DNA of 64,000 bases from JAZSQZ01 sp045538175 (GCA_045538175.1 JAZSQZ010000044.1:1-64000); one strand, 5' to 3'; shown: positions 26,936 to 36,133, counted from the first letter of the stretch. The notes: a model not told the origin generated them from the letters alone. Numbers and translations: made by a program.

Positions 26936-29143
26936 ATGGAACAAAAGATAATAATGTGTAACAACTGTGGTGGAGAAGAGATTACACATATTGAAGGCAA
27001 AAATTTAGGTATATGTAAGCACTGTGGTGCAACTATTATTATGCCAAGACCAAATGAAGAAATCATAGGTCTACTTAACACTGCCTATCTTCAAAGGGCA
27101 ACTTATGATTTTGATGCTGCAATAAAAACTTACGAATATGTCCTTGATAAAGACTCTCAAGAGAAATCTGCATACGAAGGTTTGTTACTTGCAAAATATG
27201 GTATTGAATATATAAAAGACCCAAGGTCATCAAAACTAATACCTACTTGCCACAGAACACACTTTAATTCCATTTATGAAGACGATGCCTATTTATCTCT
27301 TGTTGCATTATGTGACGAAGAAGAAAAAGAAATTTTAAAAGACAAATTTGCAAAAATCGATAAACTTCAAAAAGCAATTGCAAAACAGTTAGAAAAAGAA
27401 GAAGATTTTGATGTATTTATCTCATACAAAGCAACTGATGAAAACGGCGAGAAAACTGAAGACAGTGTTATCGCAAGAAACATATACGATAAACTTACCG
27501 AAAAGAATTATAAAGTGTTCTTAGCAGAAAAAACTTTAGAAGATAGGTTAGGTAGTGATTACGAACCTATCATTTTTAAAGCAATACAAACTTCTAAAAT
27601 ATTTGTCCTTGTCGGCACAAAAAAAGAATATGTAAATTCTGTTTGGGTAAAAAACGAGTGGACAAGATTTGTTGATAGAATCAAAAACGAAAACAATGGC
27701 GAAATTTCTTCACAATCTTTTATACCTGTCTTTAAAGATATGTCGCCATACGATATGCCAAAAGTCAACAACAAATTTGTCCAAGGCGTTGATGCTTCAA
27801 AAATAGGTTATGCAATCACAGTTACCGATGGCATCACAAAACTTTTAAAACCAAAAGACACAAAAGATGTTATAAAAACTTTCAATGACTTTGAAAATAT
27901 TGTTGAATTTAAAAGAGTTCAAAAACAAGCAAAAAAAGAACACCATAAAAAACAAATTTCAAAACTTAAAGAAAACAAATTAAAATATGCTTTATTTTTA
28001 ACTATGGAAATTTTATGTTTTGTTTTGCCTCTTGTCATGATAGGAATTTCTTTTACTCAAAAATTTCCATTTTTGCAATATTGTAATTTTTGGATATTCC
28101 TAACACTTGGTTTGTTGTGGATAGTATGTTTTGTATTTGTTTTGGTGTATAAAGGTAAAACAAAAATTTGTCAATCGGTTATAAGAATAGTTTTATCATC
28201 AATTTGTATGAGTATGGCACTTTTGTTTATGATTTTAACTAGCGTGACTTATACTATTTATGTGGAAATGTGGGGTGGGATAAATCCTGGCAATGTGTGT
28301 GGTGTTTATTCAGGTGGATATTATAATATCGAAAATAACAAAATTACAAGGTTATATAATGTAAAACCAAACAGCGGTAATGATTTTATTGTACCAGAGT
28401 ATATTAATGGTATTAAAGTAGAATTGCAAAGTATAAATGGCAATACAAAATATGAAAGTATTTATATAGACACAAAAAACATCAATAAAACAGAAAATTT
28501 TTATTTTAATGTCAATGTTGAAAAATTAGAAATTTCTGGTGAAAAAATTAACAATTTTTATTTTGATAATTATGGTTCTATTGATGAATTGGAAATTTCT
28601 TTTCCAGCAGATAGTTTCGAGTTGCACTCTACCAAGGTTATAAATAATGTGTCAATAAAAAACAAAATACAACAATTAATTATTATAGAAGGCATTGAAT
28701 CAATTGATAATTTAATATCACACCTTTCTATAGATTCAAGTATGGATAGTTTTAGTATTACAGATTGGGAAGGAGGTACATCAATAGAAAAAGTTTCTAT
28801 TAATGCTTTAGTTAATAATTTAAGACTGGATTTACGCATTGATAAATTTGAAGTAAATACGACTATTAATGATTTAAAAATAGAGAAATTAGGTGGTTGG
28901 TATTGGGAAGAAGTAAACACTAATAATAATGTTGAAAGATTGACAATTGAGGGTGCTTCCGGAATTAAAAAGATAAAAATTGGAGAGAATATTGACTACA
29001 TAAAAATTACTGCATATAATGTTAGTGGAACTGGAATAGTTGTTTGTTTTGAAGGGGATGAAACTGAATGGAATGCTGTTGAAAAGGATATTCCAGATTA
29101 CGTTCTCCCAGAAATTACAGTTTTATTTAATCAATCAATATAA
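26936..29143 (+). CDS. Zinc-ribbon/TIR/membrane protein with C-terminal ectodomain (copy 2)
   Basis: 735 residues with the same order as copy 1: zinc ribbon (CNNC, CKHC), helical stretch, TIR (DFDVFISYKATDENG, FLAEKTLEDRLGSDYEP, IFVLVGTKKEYVNSVWVKNEW), Lys-rich helix, three to four membrane helices (about 350-450) and a 270-residue outside domain. The first 310 residues are very similar to copy 1; the ectodomains are not. The copy 2 ectodomain is richer in Ile, Asn and Asp and its base composition is more AT-rich than its own 5' half, suggesting a replaced or fast-evolving 3' half. The ectodomain's short repeating strand blocks resemble a beta-solenoid. Confidence 0.82.
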   Translation: MEQKIIMCNNCGGEEITHIEGKNLGICKHCGATIIMPRPNEEIIGLLNTAYLQRATYDFDAAIKTYEYVLDKDSQEKSAYEGLLLAKYGIEYIKDPRSSKLIPTCHRTHFNSIYEDDAYLSLVALCDEEEKEILKDKFAKIDKLQKAIAKQLEKEEDFDVFISYKATDENGEKTEDSVIARNIYDKLTEKNYKVFLAEKTLEDRLGSDYEPIIFKAIQTSKIFVLVGTKKEYVNSVWVKNEWTRFVDRIKNENNGEISSQSFIPVFKDMSPYDMPKVNNKFVQGVDASKIGYAITVTDGITKLLKPKDTKDVIKTFNDFENIVEFKRVQKQAKKEHHKKQISKLKENKLKYALFLTMEILCFVLPLVMIGISFTQKFPFLQYCNFWIFLTLGLLWIVCFVFVLVYKGKTKICQSVIRIVLSSICMSMALLFMILTSVTYTIYVEMWGGINPGNVCGVYSGGYYNIENNKITRLYNVKPNSGNDFIVPEYINGIKVELQSINGNTKYESIYIDTKNINKTENFYFNVNVEKLEISGEKINNFYFDNYGSIDELEISFPADSFELHSTKVINNVSIKNKIQQLIIIEGIESIDNLISHLSIDSSMDSFSITDWEGGTSIEKVSINALVNNLRLDLRIDKFEVNTTINDLKIEKLGGWYWEEVNTNNNVERLTIEGASGIKKIKIGENIDYIKITAYNVSGTGIVVCFEGDETEWNAVEKDIPDYVLPEITVLFNQSI

Positions 29144-29148
29144 AAACA

Positions 29149-29178
29149 AAAAAGATAAGTGATTTCACTTATCTTTTT
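29149..29178. terminator. Bidirectional terminator between TIR gene 2 and GNAT
   Basis: AAAAGATAAGTG-ATTT-CACTTATCTTTT palindrome between convergent stops 35 bases apart, similar to the one next to TIR gene 1. Confidence 0.9.
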
Positions 29179-29652
29179 TTATTCATCTTTATTATTTATT
29201 TGCATTGAGTATGCTATGTTTTTTAGTCTAAACCCAAATTTTTCGTAAGTTTTTATGCCAGGTATGTTTTCTTCATTTACAGTTAAGTATAGGTCAGTGC
29301 AGTTGTTTTTTAAGGCATACTCTTTTACAAACTCTAAAAGTTTTGTGCCGATTCCTTTATGCCTAACGGTTTTGTCAACACACATAGCGTCAATTGATAA
29401 TTGTTTTCTAAATCGCATAATAGGGTTTGCTTTTTCTTTAATATCAAATGTTATGTATCCTACAATTTCTTCATTTTCTTTTGCAACAAAAATTTGTGTG
29501 TTTTCAATTAAGTTAAAAAATCTTTCTTTATCTATTACAATTTCGCTGGAAACAAATATGTCAGGTCTCCAACCGACGTGAAGTTCGTGCACTTGTACGG
29601 CAAGGTTGTTGACCTTTTCCCAGTCGTTTTTATTTGGAACAACAATTTCCAT
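29179..29652 (-). CDS. GNAT-family N-acetyltransferase
   Basis: 157 residues with the GNAT fold: IFVAKENEEIVGYITFDIKE for strands 3-4, SIDAMCVDKTVRHKGIGTKL with the acetyl-CoA P-loop (RHKGIG), and a C-terminal NIPGIKTYEKFGFRLKN typical of the family. Substrate unknown. An AAGGAG box precedes the ATG, 12 bases after the dUTPase stop on the same strand, so the two form an operon. Confidence 0.88.
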   Translation of the reverse strand: MEIVVPNKNDWEKVNNLAVQVHELHVGWRPDIFVSSEIVIDKERFFNLIENTQIFVAKENEEIVGYITFDIKEKANPIMRFRKQLSIDAMCVDKTVRHKGIGTKLLEFVKEYALKNNCTDLYLTVNEENIPGIKTYEKFGFRLKNIAYSMQINNKDE

Positions 29653-29664
29653 TTTAGTTTCTCC

Positions 29665-30129
29665 TTAATTTTGTGGATTTGTTGAACCAAAACCCCCTTT
29701 TCTAACGACGGTTGATTCAACATCATCATCTACGGTCAAGAATTTAAAGAAGAAGATTTGACCGATTTTATCTCCTTTCTTTATGTGATAAGTTGTTTTG
29801 TTTAGGTTATGAAGCAAAAATCCAATGTTTCCGTCGTTGCTCTCATTATCTGCATAATCGCTTTCAATTATGCCGATACCATTTGCAAGAATAATTCCTT
29901 TTTTGCCCAAACCACTTGTTGAAGCAAGAATATATCCTTCGTCGTGGTTGCAATATGCTTTAAAATTTATAAAAACAAGTTCGGTTGATTGTGCTTCAAT
30001 GTCAATATCAATAGGTGAAAAGCAGTCATAACAGACTGCATATTTTGTTGCCCTATAAGGTTTCTTTAGTTCTTCTTTTTTCACACCATACTTTAAAAAT
30101 TCGTCTTTAACTATCTCAAACTTTCTCAT
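29665..30129 (-). CDS. dut: dUTP diphosphatase
   Basis: 154 residues of the trimeric dUTPase family, which hydrolyses dUTP to dUMP. Recognisable motifs: YDCFSPIDID (motif 1), ASTSGLGKKGI (motif 2, with the conserved Ser), ANGIGIIESDYADNESNDG (motif 3, catalytic Asp), KKGDKIGQIFF (motif 4) and KGGFGSTNP (C-terminal motif 5). It supplies dUMP for ThyX and keeps uracil out of DNA. An AAGGAG box precedes it. Confidence 0.9.
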   Translation of the reverse strand: MRKFEIVKDEFLKYGVKKEELKKPYRATKYAVCYDCFSPIDIDIEAQSTELVFINFKAYCNHDEGYILASTSGLGKKGIILANGIGIIESDYADNESNDGNIGFLLHNLNKTTYHIKKGDKIGQIFFFKFLTVDDDVESTVVRKGGFGSTNPQN

Positions 30130-30282
30130 AATTTCTCTCCTTAAAGTATTGTATCACACATAGTAAAAGTAGTCAAAGTTTATAAATTGTTGCTTTGCAC
30201 AAATAAATATTTCCTAAAACTCTTTTATTTTACAATACAAAAAATTTTTAGTGTGATATAATTTTTCTATTAAGGGGATAAA

Positions 30283-33200
30283 ATGGAAACAGAAGAACTT
30301 TACGAGAAACTCTTTAACCTAAGAGAAAAGTTAAAAAGAAAATTTCAATCAAACGGCAGAATGCCAAACATCTGTAGTGACGAATCTTTAAGAGAAATCG
30401 CAACAAGAGCACCACGCCAAAAAGATGACTTGCTTGGTATCGGTGGAATAGGAGATACCTTTGTCGAAAAATATGGCGACTTTTTTATGGTCTATCTTAA
30501 TCAATATCACAGAAGCCACGTAAAACTTACAGAACTTAAAAAAGAAGTCAAAAACACACTTAAAAACTTAGAAAACAGACTTGTAAACATAAGCAAGAAA
30601 AATCGTCTTTTATATATGGGCAAAATTCACAGCAAATATGCTTACGATATGTTTTGTGATAATGACGAATTTAATGATTCCGTTGCAGGGCTTTTAATGG
30701 GCAAACTCTCAAAACTCAACATAACTGCTGCAACTGACGACATTGAAGAAAAGGAAAGAAGATTTAAAAAAGTCTTACCTTTAATTAGAGAAGTCAACAA
30801 AGAGTTTAGAGAAAGTGGACAGTATGATTTATATATTGGCTATCCTTTTGTTATGGGTAAAACTAAGGGCGAAGACTTTAATGTTAGGGCACCACTTATG
30901 TTGTTTCCTGTAACATATGAGCGAAAAGACCAAGATGTTATCTTAAGATTAGACAAAACAAAAGACATTATGTACAACAGCAACCTAATCTTGATGCAAA
31001 ACAAATTCTTAAACAAAAATGGGGAACTTCCAAATCATATCTTAGAAGAAGTTAACACACAAACAATCATCGAAGATATGAAAAATTTTTACGAAACAAA
31101 CGATATTACGCTTAACATAACAGATAGTTCCTACATAAATCAAAAGTTAAACGATATCAAAGCAGACGAGTTTCCAAAGTTTAACTCCGGCGAGTTTCAA
31201 GTTTTGTCTAGTGCAGTTTTAGGTAAGTTCTCACTTTACTCAACAGCACTTCAAAAAGACTTTAAAAAGATTATCGAAGGCGACGAAATCAACACAACTT
31301 TAAACGAACTTATTTCAAATATGGATTCAATCAATGTTTACGACGAAGATTTAACCGAAGACGAAACTGTTGAAGAACCATATATCACTTTCCAAGAAAA
31401 CAATATCAGCTACATTAACGACCTTAACTCTTCTCAAGAGCAAGCCATTATGGCAATTGATAAAAACGATAAACTTGTTATTCAAGGCCCTCCGGGAACA
31501 GGTAAATCACAAACAATCACCTCACTAATTGCTGATGCTGTAAACAAGGGTAAAAATGTTTTGATGGTTTCTCAAAAGAAAGCAGCGCTAGATGTTATTT
31601 ATTCTCGCTTGGGTCACCTTTCAAAATTTGCAATTATGTTAAACGATGTTAAAGATAAAGTTGGTTTTTATAATCAACTTAACAACTTGTTTAACTGTGA
31701 TAAAATTTTTAAGTTTGAAAGATTAGCGTACGAAAAGTTGTCAACAAACATTGACACAAATATTAAAAACTTAGAAACGATTGCAAACAAGTTATACACA
31801 TTTAAAACTAATGGTGTTGGCATATACCAAATTTATCAAGATAGTTCAAACAACACCTTTAAAACATCACAACCTTTTGAAAATGTTTTTTATCAAAACA
31901 CAAATCAAAAATTGTTAAGTGTAGGCTATAGTGAACTTAAAGAAATTAAAGAAAAGTTTGAAAATATTGATATTTTGCAAGCAGGCATTGATTTTGCAAT
32001 TGCAAATGAAAATTATGGTTGGCTTGAAGATGTCAAAAAAGATTTATCACTTTTTGACTTTAACAATATTCAAGCAGAGTTTGAAAAGTTTGCAACATCT
32101 CAATTAGAGTTTTTAAAACTAGGCTTCTTTAAGCGTCTATCAAAAAAAGGCGAACAAAAAAGAGCTTTAAAACAAATTTATAAAACATATTTTAACAAGC
32201 GCAGAAGTTTTAAAGAGATATTTAAAAATCCACAAAAACTTGCTGACGGCATAAAACTTTATGATGATTATCAAAACACAAAACTTGTAAGTGCTTCATT
32301 TAGCGAAAATGAAAAACTTTATGTTTCAACTCTTGCAAAAATTCATATGCAAGATAGCGCAGTTGCAAAAAATGATTACTTATTCGACTTTATTACAAGT
32401 TGTATCACAAAGCAATTCGAAAATCAAAACCGTGATGTTTTTGTAAATATTTCTAACTTTAATTATATTAGAGATTCAATTATCGCTTGCATAAATGAGA
32501 AAAAAGAATACACAAAAGAGAAACTTAAAAGCGTTGTTGTTTCTACATACCGAAAGGAACTTTTAAGGTCAAAGAGATATTTCGAAATTTGCAGGCAACT
32601 TGAAAGCACAAGAAAGTGGGATATTACAAAGTTCTTAAAGAAATTCGACTTTGAATTGTTCAAAGGTGTAAAAGTTTGGCTTATGACACCAGAGTCTGTT
32701 TCAGAAGTTTTACCACTTGAAAAAGGCCTTTTTGATTTGCTTATATTCGATGAAGCATCACAAATTTATATCGAAAGGGGTATCCCTGCTATTGCAAGAG
32801 CAAAGAAAGTTGTTATTGCAGGCGACCACAAACAACTTCGTCCTTCAAGTTTAGGCTTTGGAAGATTAGAATACGAAGACGACGAGATGAGTGAAGAAGA
32901 ACTCGAAACAAACGCAGCCCTAGAAGAAGAAAGTTTGCTTGACCTTGCAAGATTTAAGTATCCATCAGTTATGCTTAATTATCACTATAGGTCAAAGTAC
33001 GAAGAACTTATCAATTTCTCAAACTATGCCTTCTATAAAGGACGCCTTAATGTTTCGCCAAACATTGAAAAACCTGCTACACCACCAATCGAATTTATCA
33101 AAATTGATAATGGTATGTGGGTAAACAGATGCAACAAGGTTGAAGCTGTAAAAGTTGTAGAAACAATCAAAAACTTCTTAAAAACTAGAAAGAAAAACGA

Positions 33201-34011
33201 AACATTAGGTGTTATTACATTTAACACAAACCAAAGAGATGCAATCTTAGATGAGATTGATAGCGAATGCCTAAAAGATAAAACATTTGCAAGTCTTTAT
33301 AAAAAAGAGTTCGACAGAAAAGAAGATGGCGAAGACAAAGGCTTGTTTGTAAAAAATATCGAAAACGTTCAAGGGGACGAGAGAGATTGTATTATCTTCT
33401 CAATAGGATACGCCAAAAACGAACAAGGCAAAATTGTTAGAAACTTTGGTTGGTTAAATCAACAAGGTGGCGAAAATCGTCTTAATGTTGCAATTTCAAG
33501 AGCAAAGAGAAAAATCTTTGTTATCACATCACTTGCTCCACACGAACTTGTTACAGACGACCTTAAAAACGAAGGTCCAAAGTTATTTAGAAAATATCTA
33601 GAATATTGTTATGCTGTTTCAACAGACAATCCTTACGAAGTTGATAGAATTTTATCTTCAATCGGCACAAAGCAAGAAGAAATATTAGAAGATATTGTTT
33701 CAACTGATTTCGAAAACGATGTTTATAATGCTTTAACCCAAAATGGTCTTGTGGTTGATAGAGAAGTCGGTGCTGGGGGATATAAAATCGACTTTGCAAT
33801 AAAAAACCAAGAAGGGAAGTACTTGCTTGGAATTGAGTGCGACGGTAAATTATACGGAAGCAATATGAAAACAAGGGAAAGAGATATTTATAGACAACAA
33901 TACCTAGAAATTAGGGGTTGGAATATCTATAGATTGTGGACAACAAATTGGTTTAAAAACAAAGACCAAGAGATTCAAAACATTTTAAACAAATTGCAAA
34001 ACTTAAAATAA
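30283..34011 (+). CDS. HRDC-DUF4011-SF1 helicase with C-terminal Vsr/MTES_1575-type nuclease
   Basis: 1242 residues. An HRDC domain (1-70; ATRAPRQKDDLLGIGGIG) is followed by a DUF4011-like region with NISKKNRLLYMG, and by a split SF1 helicase: GPPGTGKS (about 401-408), LLIFDEAS (about 820), VVIAGDHKQLRPSS, NVQGDERDCIIFS and NVAISRAKRKIFV. The last 100 residues are a PD-(D/E)XK nuclease of the Vsr/MTES_1575 type (YKIDFAIKN, LGIECDGKLYG, RLWTTNWF). DUF4011-helicase-Vsr proteins act alone as anti-phage systems in other bacteria; the HRDC domain is an addition. It is a single gene with its own promoter region and terminator. Confidence 0.87.
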   Translation: METEELYEKLFNLREKLKRKFQSNGRMPNICSDESLREIATRAPRQKDDLLGIGGIGDTFVEKYGDFFMVYLNQYHRSHVKLTELKKEVKNTLKNLENRLVNISKKNRLLYMGKIHSKYAYDMFCDNDEFNDSVAGLLMGKLSKLNITAATDDIEEKERRFKKVLPLIREVNKEFRESGQYDLYIGYPFVMGKTKGEDFNVRAPLMLFPVTYERKDQDVILRLDKTKDIMYNSNLILMQNKFLNKNGELPNHILEEVNTQTIIEDMKNFYETNDITLNITDSSYINQKLNDIKADEFPKFNSGEFQVLSSAVLGKFSLYSTALQKDFKKIIEGDEINTTLNELISNMDSINVYDEDLTEDETVEEPYITFQENNISYINDLNSSQEQAIMAIDKNDKLVIQGPPGTGKSQTITSLIADAVNKGKNVLMVSQKKAALDVIYSRLGHLSKFAIMLNDVKDKVGFYNQLNNLFNCDKIFKFERLAYEKLSTNIDTNIKNLETIANKLYTFKTNGVGIYQIYQDSSNNTFKTSQPFENVFYQNTNQKLLSVGYSELKEIKEKFENIDILQAGIDFAIANENYGWLEDVKKDLSLFDFNNIQAEFEKFATSQLEFLKLGFFKRLSKKGEQKRALKQIYKTYFNKRRSFKEIFKNPQKLADGIKLYDDYQNTKLVSASFSENEKLYVSTLAKIHMQDSAVAKNDYLFDFITSCITKQFENQNRDVFVNISNFNYIRDSIIACINEKKEYTKEKLKSVVVSTYRKELLRSKRYFEICRQLESTRKWDITKFLKKFDFELFKGVKVWLMTPESVSEVLPLEKGLFDLLIFDEASQIYIERGIPAIARAKKVVIAGDHKQLRPSSLGFGRLEYEDDEMSEEELETNAALEEESLLDLARFKYPSVMLNYHYRSKYEELINFSNYAFYKGRLNVSPNIEKPATPPIEFIKIDNGMWVNRCNKVEAVKVVETIKNFLKTRKKNETLGVITFNTNQRDAILDEIDSECLKDKTFASLYKKEFDRKEDGEDKGLFVKNIENVQGDERDCIIFSIGYAKNEQGKIVRNFGWLNQQGGENRLNVAISRAKRKIFVITSLAPHELVTDDLKNEGPKLFRKYLEYCYAVSTDNPYEVDRILSSIGTKQEEILEDIVSTDFENDVYNALTQNGLVVDREVGAGGYKIDFAIKNQEGKYLLGIECDGKLYGSNMKTRERDIYRQQYLEIRGWNIYRLWTTNWFKNKDQEIQNILNKLQNLK

Positions 34012-34013
34012 TA

Positions 34014-34041
34014 AAAAGAGCACACATTTGTGCTCTTTTTT
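34014..34041 (+). terminator. Terminator after the helicase-nuclease gene
   Basis: AAAAAGAGCACA-CATT-TGTGCTCTTTTT hairpin directly after the stop. Confidence 0.9.
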
Positions 34042-34126
34042 ATCAAAATTTTTATAAAAAATAGTGTTTTGTTTGGAAAGTTTTTAAGTTTTGTTTATAA
34101 TGGAGTTGTAGAAAGGAGAAATATTT

Positions 34127-34429
34127 ATGATAGACGATTACAATTCAAATCCCATGAAACTCTTAACAGGGTTATGTGCAACTGTTATGACAGTTGTTTA
34201 TGGATTATTCCTAACTAATATGATTTGGGGATATATTCCTGCTGACCACTTTGTTTTGCCACTTATCACAAACCTAATGTATTATGGTCCACTTACATTG
34301 TGTGCTGTTTGTTCTGTTTCACTTGTTTGGAAGAAATCACTTTTAATTAAAATTGCCTTTATTGTTGTTTGGGCTTCAATTATTATCTTCTCATTCTTCC
34401 CATCAGTATTTGTAGAACTTTTTGCATAA
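34127..34429 (+). CDS. Small three-helix membrane protein (paralog A)
   Basis: 100 residues with three hydrophobic helices (about 13-33, 44-66, 73-95). It shares a pattern with the minus-strand gene at 35798: PA-x-x-hydrophobic-N-x-(M/I)-x-Y-x-PL, then a Lys-containing loop and II-F-FFP-V-x-E near the end. I recognise no family. It has an AAAGGAG box, is 22 bases upstream of a secreted lipase-like gene, and is probably co-transcribed with it. Confidence 0.7.
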   Translation: MIDDYNSNPMKLLTGLCATVMTVVYGLFLTNMIWGYIPADHFVLPLITNLMYYGPLTLCAVCSVSLVWKKSLLIKIAFIVVWASIIIFSFFPSVFVELFA

Positions 34430-34451
34430 AATAAAAGGAGAAATGTAAGAT

Positions 34452-35516
34452 ATGAAATTATTTTGGTCATTATTATTATGCGCTGTTGTTATATTCGCAC
34501 CATCTACTATTTCTGCTGCTCAAACTCCAAGAATAAATACTGCAAACATTGAGTGTAGAGAATATCAAGACAGCATTTCTAACGAAACAATGTTCGCCCT
34601 AGGTGTTGAAGCGTACCAAAATCTTTGGGGGAGTGTTGTAAAATGGATGGCAAAGGTTGAAGACAACAAAGTAAATGGTTGGATTCACAAATATACATAT
34701 GACGGTAAAGAAGATTTTAGTTGTACCGTTTGGGAAAACAAATATAACCCAAATTCTTACGCCTTTGTTTTGTCTGGTACAGACAATTTGTTAAGAGAAC
34801 CTTTTGCAACATATTTGCCAATGATGACAAATGAAGAGCTTTGTCCACAACTCTTAGAGACTGTTGAACAAGCAAAAGCAATGAGAAACCATAATGGCAT
34901 AAACAGAATTGATCACTTGTATATCACAGGTTATTCTTTAGGTGGTTACTTATCAAACTTTTTAGGAACAGAGCTTGTAGATGATGCAAATGGATATGAA
35001 AGTAATGTTAAATTAAGTGATTTTAGTAATACACTTAAAATTGAAAATGTAAAGTGTGTTTCATATGCGGCACCTGGTTTTTATATTGAAAAATTGAATA
35101 TTCCAAAAATAAATGATATTATTGATGGAATAGAAAACGCTGTAAATAATGTTACAACTTGGACAAAAGCAAAGATGGAAAGGGACGACCAAGGTCTTTA
35201 CGATAAAACTATCACAAATATTTTAAATGGTAGGGATCCTGTTGCAAACTTACCAATCACAATTAAAAACTTATTGAAAGGTTTGGGAGAAACTATTGAT
35301 ATAAAAGTTCCAGAGAAAAGTTTTAGACAAGTTGGAAAAATAATTAGGGTTGAAAACCCAGGCAATCCTCCACTTGCAAATACACCACTTATTGGAAAAC
35401 TTGTTGAGGCTTTTGCAAATGGGGCAGGACCTGTTGGCGAAGTATTATACCATGCACCAGATACATATTTTAGATGTATTGAAATGATAGAAGAAGGAAA
35501 ATGTACAATTTTATAA
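34452..35516 (+). CDS. Secreted lipase-like alpha/beta hydrolase
   Basis: 354 residues. The signal peptide covers about 1-22 (LLLCAVVIFAPSTISAAQ). The nucleophile elbow GYSLGGYLSNFLG (Ser near residue 161) has the GxSxG form of class 3 lipases and DUF2974-type hydrolases, and a His in VLYHAPDTYFR near the C-terminus is a likely triad member. The N-terminal FALGVEAYQNLWGS and FVLSGTDN segments fit the same group. No cell-wall sorting motif is present, so it should be released or loosely attached. Confidence 0.78.
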   Translation: MKLFWSLLLCAVVIFAPSTISAAQTPRINTANIECREYQDSISNETMFALGVEAYQNLWGSVVKWMAKVEDNKVNGWIHKYTYDGKEDFSCTVWENKYNPNSYAFVLSGTDNLLREPFATYLPMMTNEELCPQLLETVEQAKAMRNHNGINRIDHLYITGYSLGGYLSNFLGTELVDDANGYESNVKLSDFSNTLKIENVKCVSYAAPGFYIEKLNIPKINDIIDGIENAVNNVTTWTKAKMERDDQGLYDKTITNILNGRDPVANLPITIKNLLKGLGETIDIKVPEKSFRQVGKIIRVENPGNPPLANTPLIGKLVEAFANGAGPVGEVLYHAPDTYFRCIEMIEEGKCTIL

Positions 35517-35524
35517 AAACAAAA

Positions 35525-35552
35525 AAAGAAACCTAAACTTAGGTTTCTTTTT
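35525..35552. terminator. Bidirectional terminator between the lipase and tRNA-Arg
   Basis: GAAACCTAA-AC-TTAGGTTTC hairpin flanked by A-run and T-run, ending 3 bases before the tRNA 3' end. Confidence 0.85.
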
Positions 35553-35554
35553 TG

Positions 35555-35631
35555 TGGTGCACCCATAGGGACTCGAACCCCAAACCTTCACGTCCGTAGC
35601 GTGACGCTCTATCCAATTGCGCTATGAGTGC
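35555..35631 (-). tRNA. tRNA-Arg (anticodon ACG)
   Basis: 77-base cloverleaf on the minus strand. The acceptor GCACTCA pairs with TGGGTGC (one G-T), the anticodon stem TCACG/CGTGA encloses CTACGGA (anticodon ACG), and the T-loop is TTCGAGT. Discriminator A and CCA are encoded. The D-stem GCGC/GAGC has one mismatch. It reads CGU, CGC and CGA after inosine modification. Confidence 0.95.
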
Positions 35632-35654
35632 ATATATTTTAATGTAACGCTACT

Positions 35655-35683
35655 ATTTTAATGCCTTTGAGTGATTTTGTCAA
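35655..35683 (-). promoter_or_regulatory. Promoter of tRNA-Arg(ACG)
   Basis: Minus-strand TTGACA (35678-35683), 17-base spacer, TAAAAT (35655-35660), about 23 bases before the mature tRNA 5' end. Confidence 0.8.
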
Positions 35684-35763
35684 TCTATATTTTGATTTTT
35701 GTCTAATATTTATTAGTAAATATAATTAGATTTTTTAATATACTTAAACTTAAAAAAGTGCAA

Positions 35764-35787
35764 AAAAAAATCAACCCGAAGGTTGAC
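35764..35787 (-). terminator. Terminator of the small membrane protein B gene
   Basis: TCAACC-CGAA-GGTTGA hairpin (35771-35786) followed on the minus strand by a T-run. Confidence 0.85.
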
Positions 35788-35797
35788 TTTTTTTGTA

Positions 35798-36133
35798 TTA
35801 CCTAATGACAAGGCCTACTGCACCAGTAAATTCTGCCCATACACCTGGGAAGAATTGGAAAATGATAACTGCTGCACAGACAGCTAAGATAATAATACGG
35901 AAAATGAAACTACCTTTTGAAGAAGTTTCAAGGCAAGTTGCAACAACTAATGCAAGTGGTGCATAAACCATAATTGAATTGATGATATTTACAATTGCGC
36001 CTTCTGCTGGGAGAATATCAACATAAATATCAAGGATTCTTACTGCATAGATTGCAAGCATAACAACAGCGATTATTTTACCTAAAAGGTTAAATAATGC
36101 TTCTCTTCCATTATCTTCACTCATTTGCGACAC
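35798..36133 (-). CDS. Small three-helix membrane protein (paralog B)
   Basis: 111 residues with three membrane helices (about 17-38, 49-70, 80-102). It aligns without gaps in the second and third helices with the protein at 34127: INSIMVYAPLALV matches TNLMYYGPLTLC, and IIFQFFPGVWAEF matches IIFSFFPSVFVEL. No family is recognised. GGAGTG precedes the ATG. Its own terminator makes it a single-gene unit. Confidence 0.7.
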   Translation of the reverse strand: MSQMSEDNGREALFNLLGKIIAVVMLAIYAVRILDIYVDILPAEGAIVNIINSIMVYAPLALVVATCLETSSKGSFIFRIIILAVCAAVIIFQFFPGVWAEFTGAVGLVIR

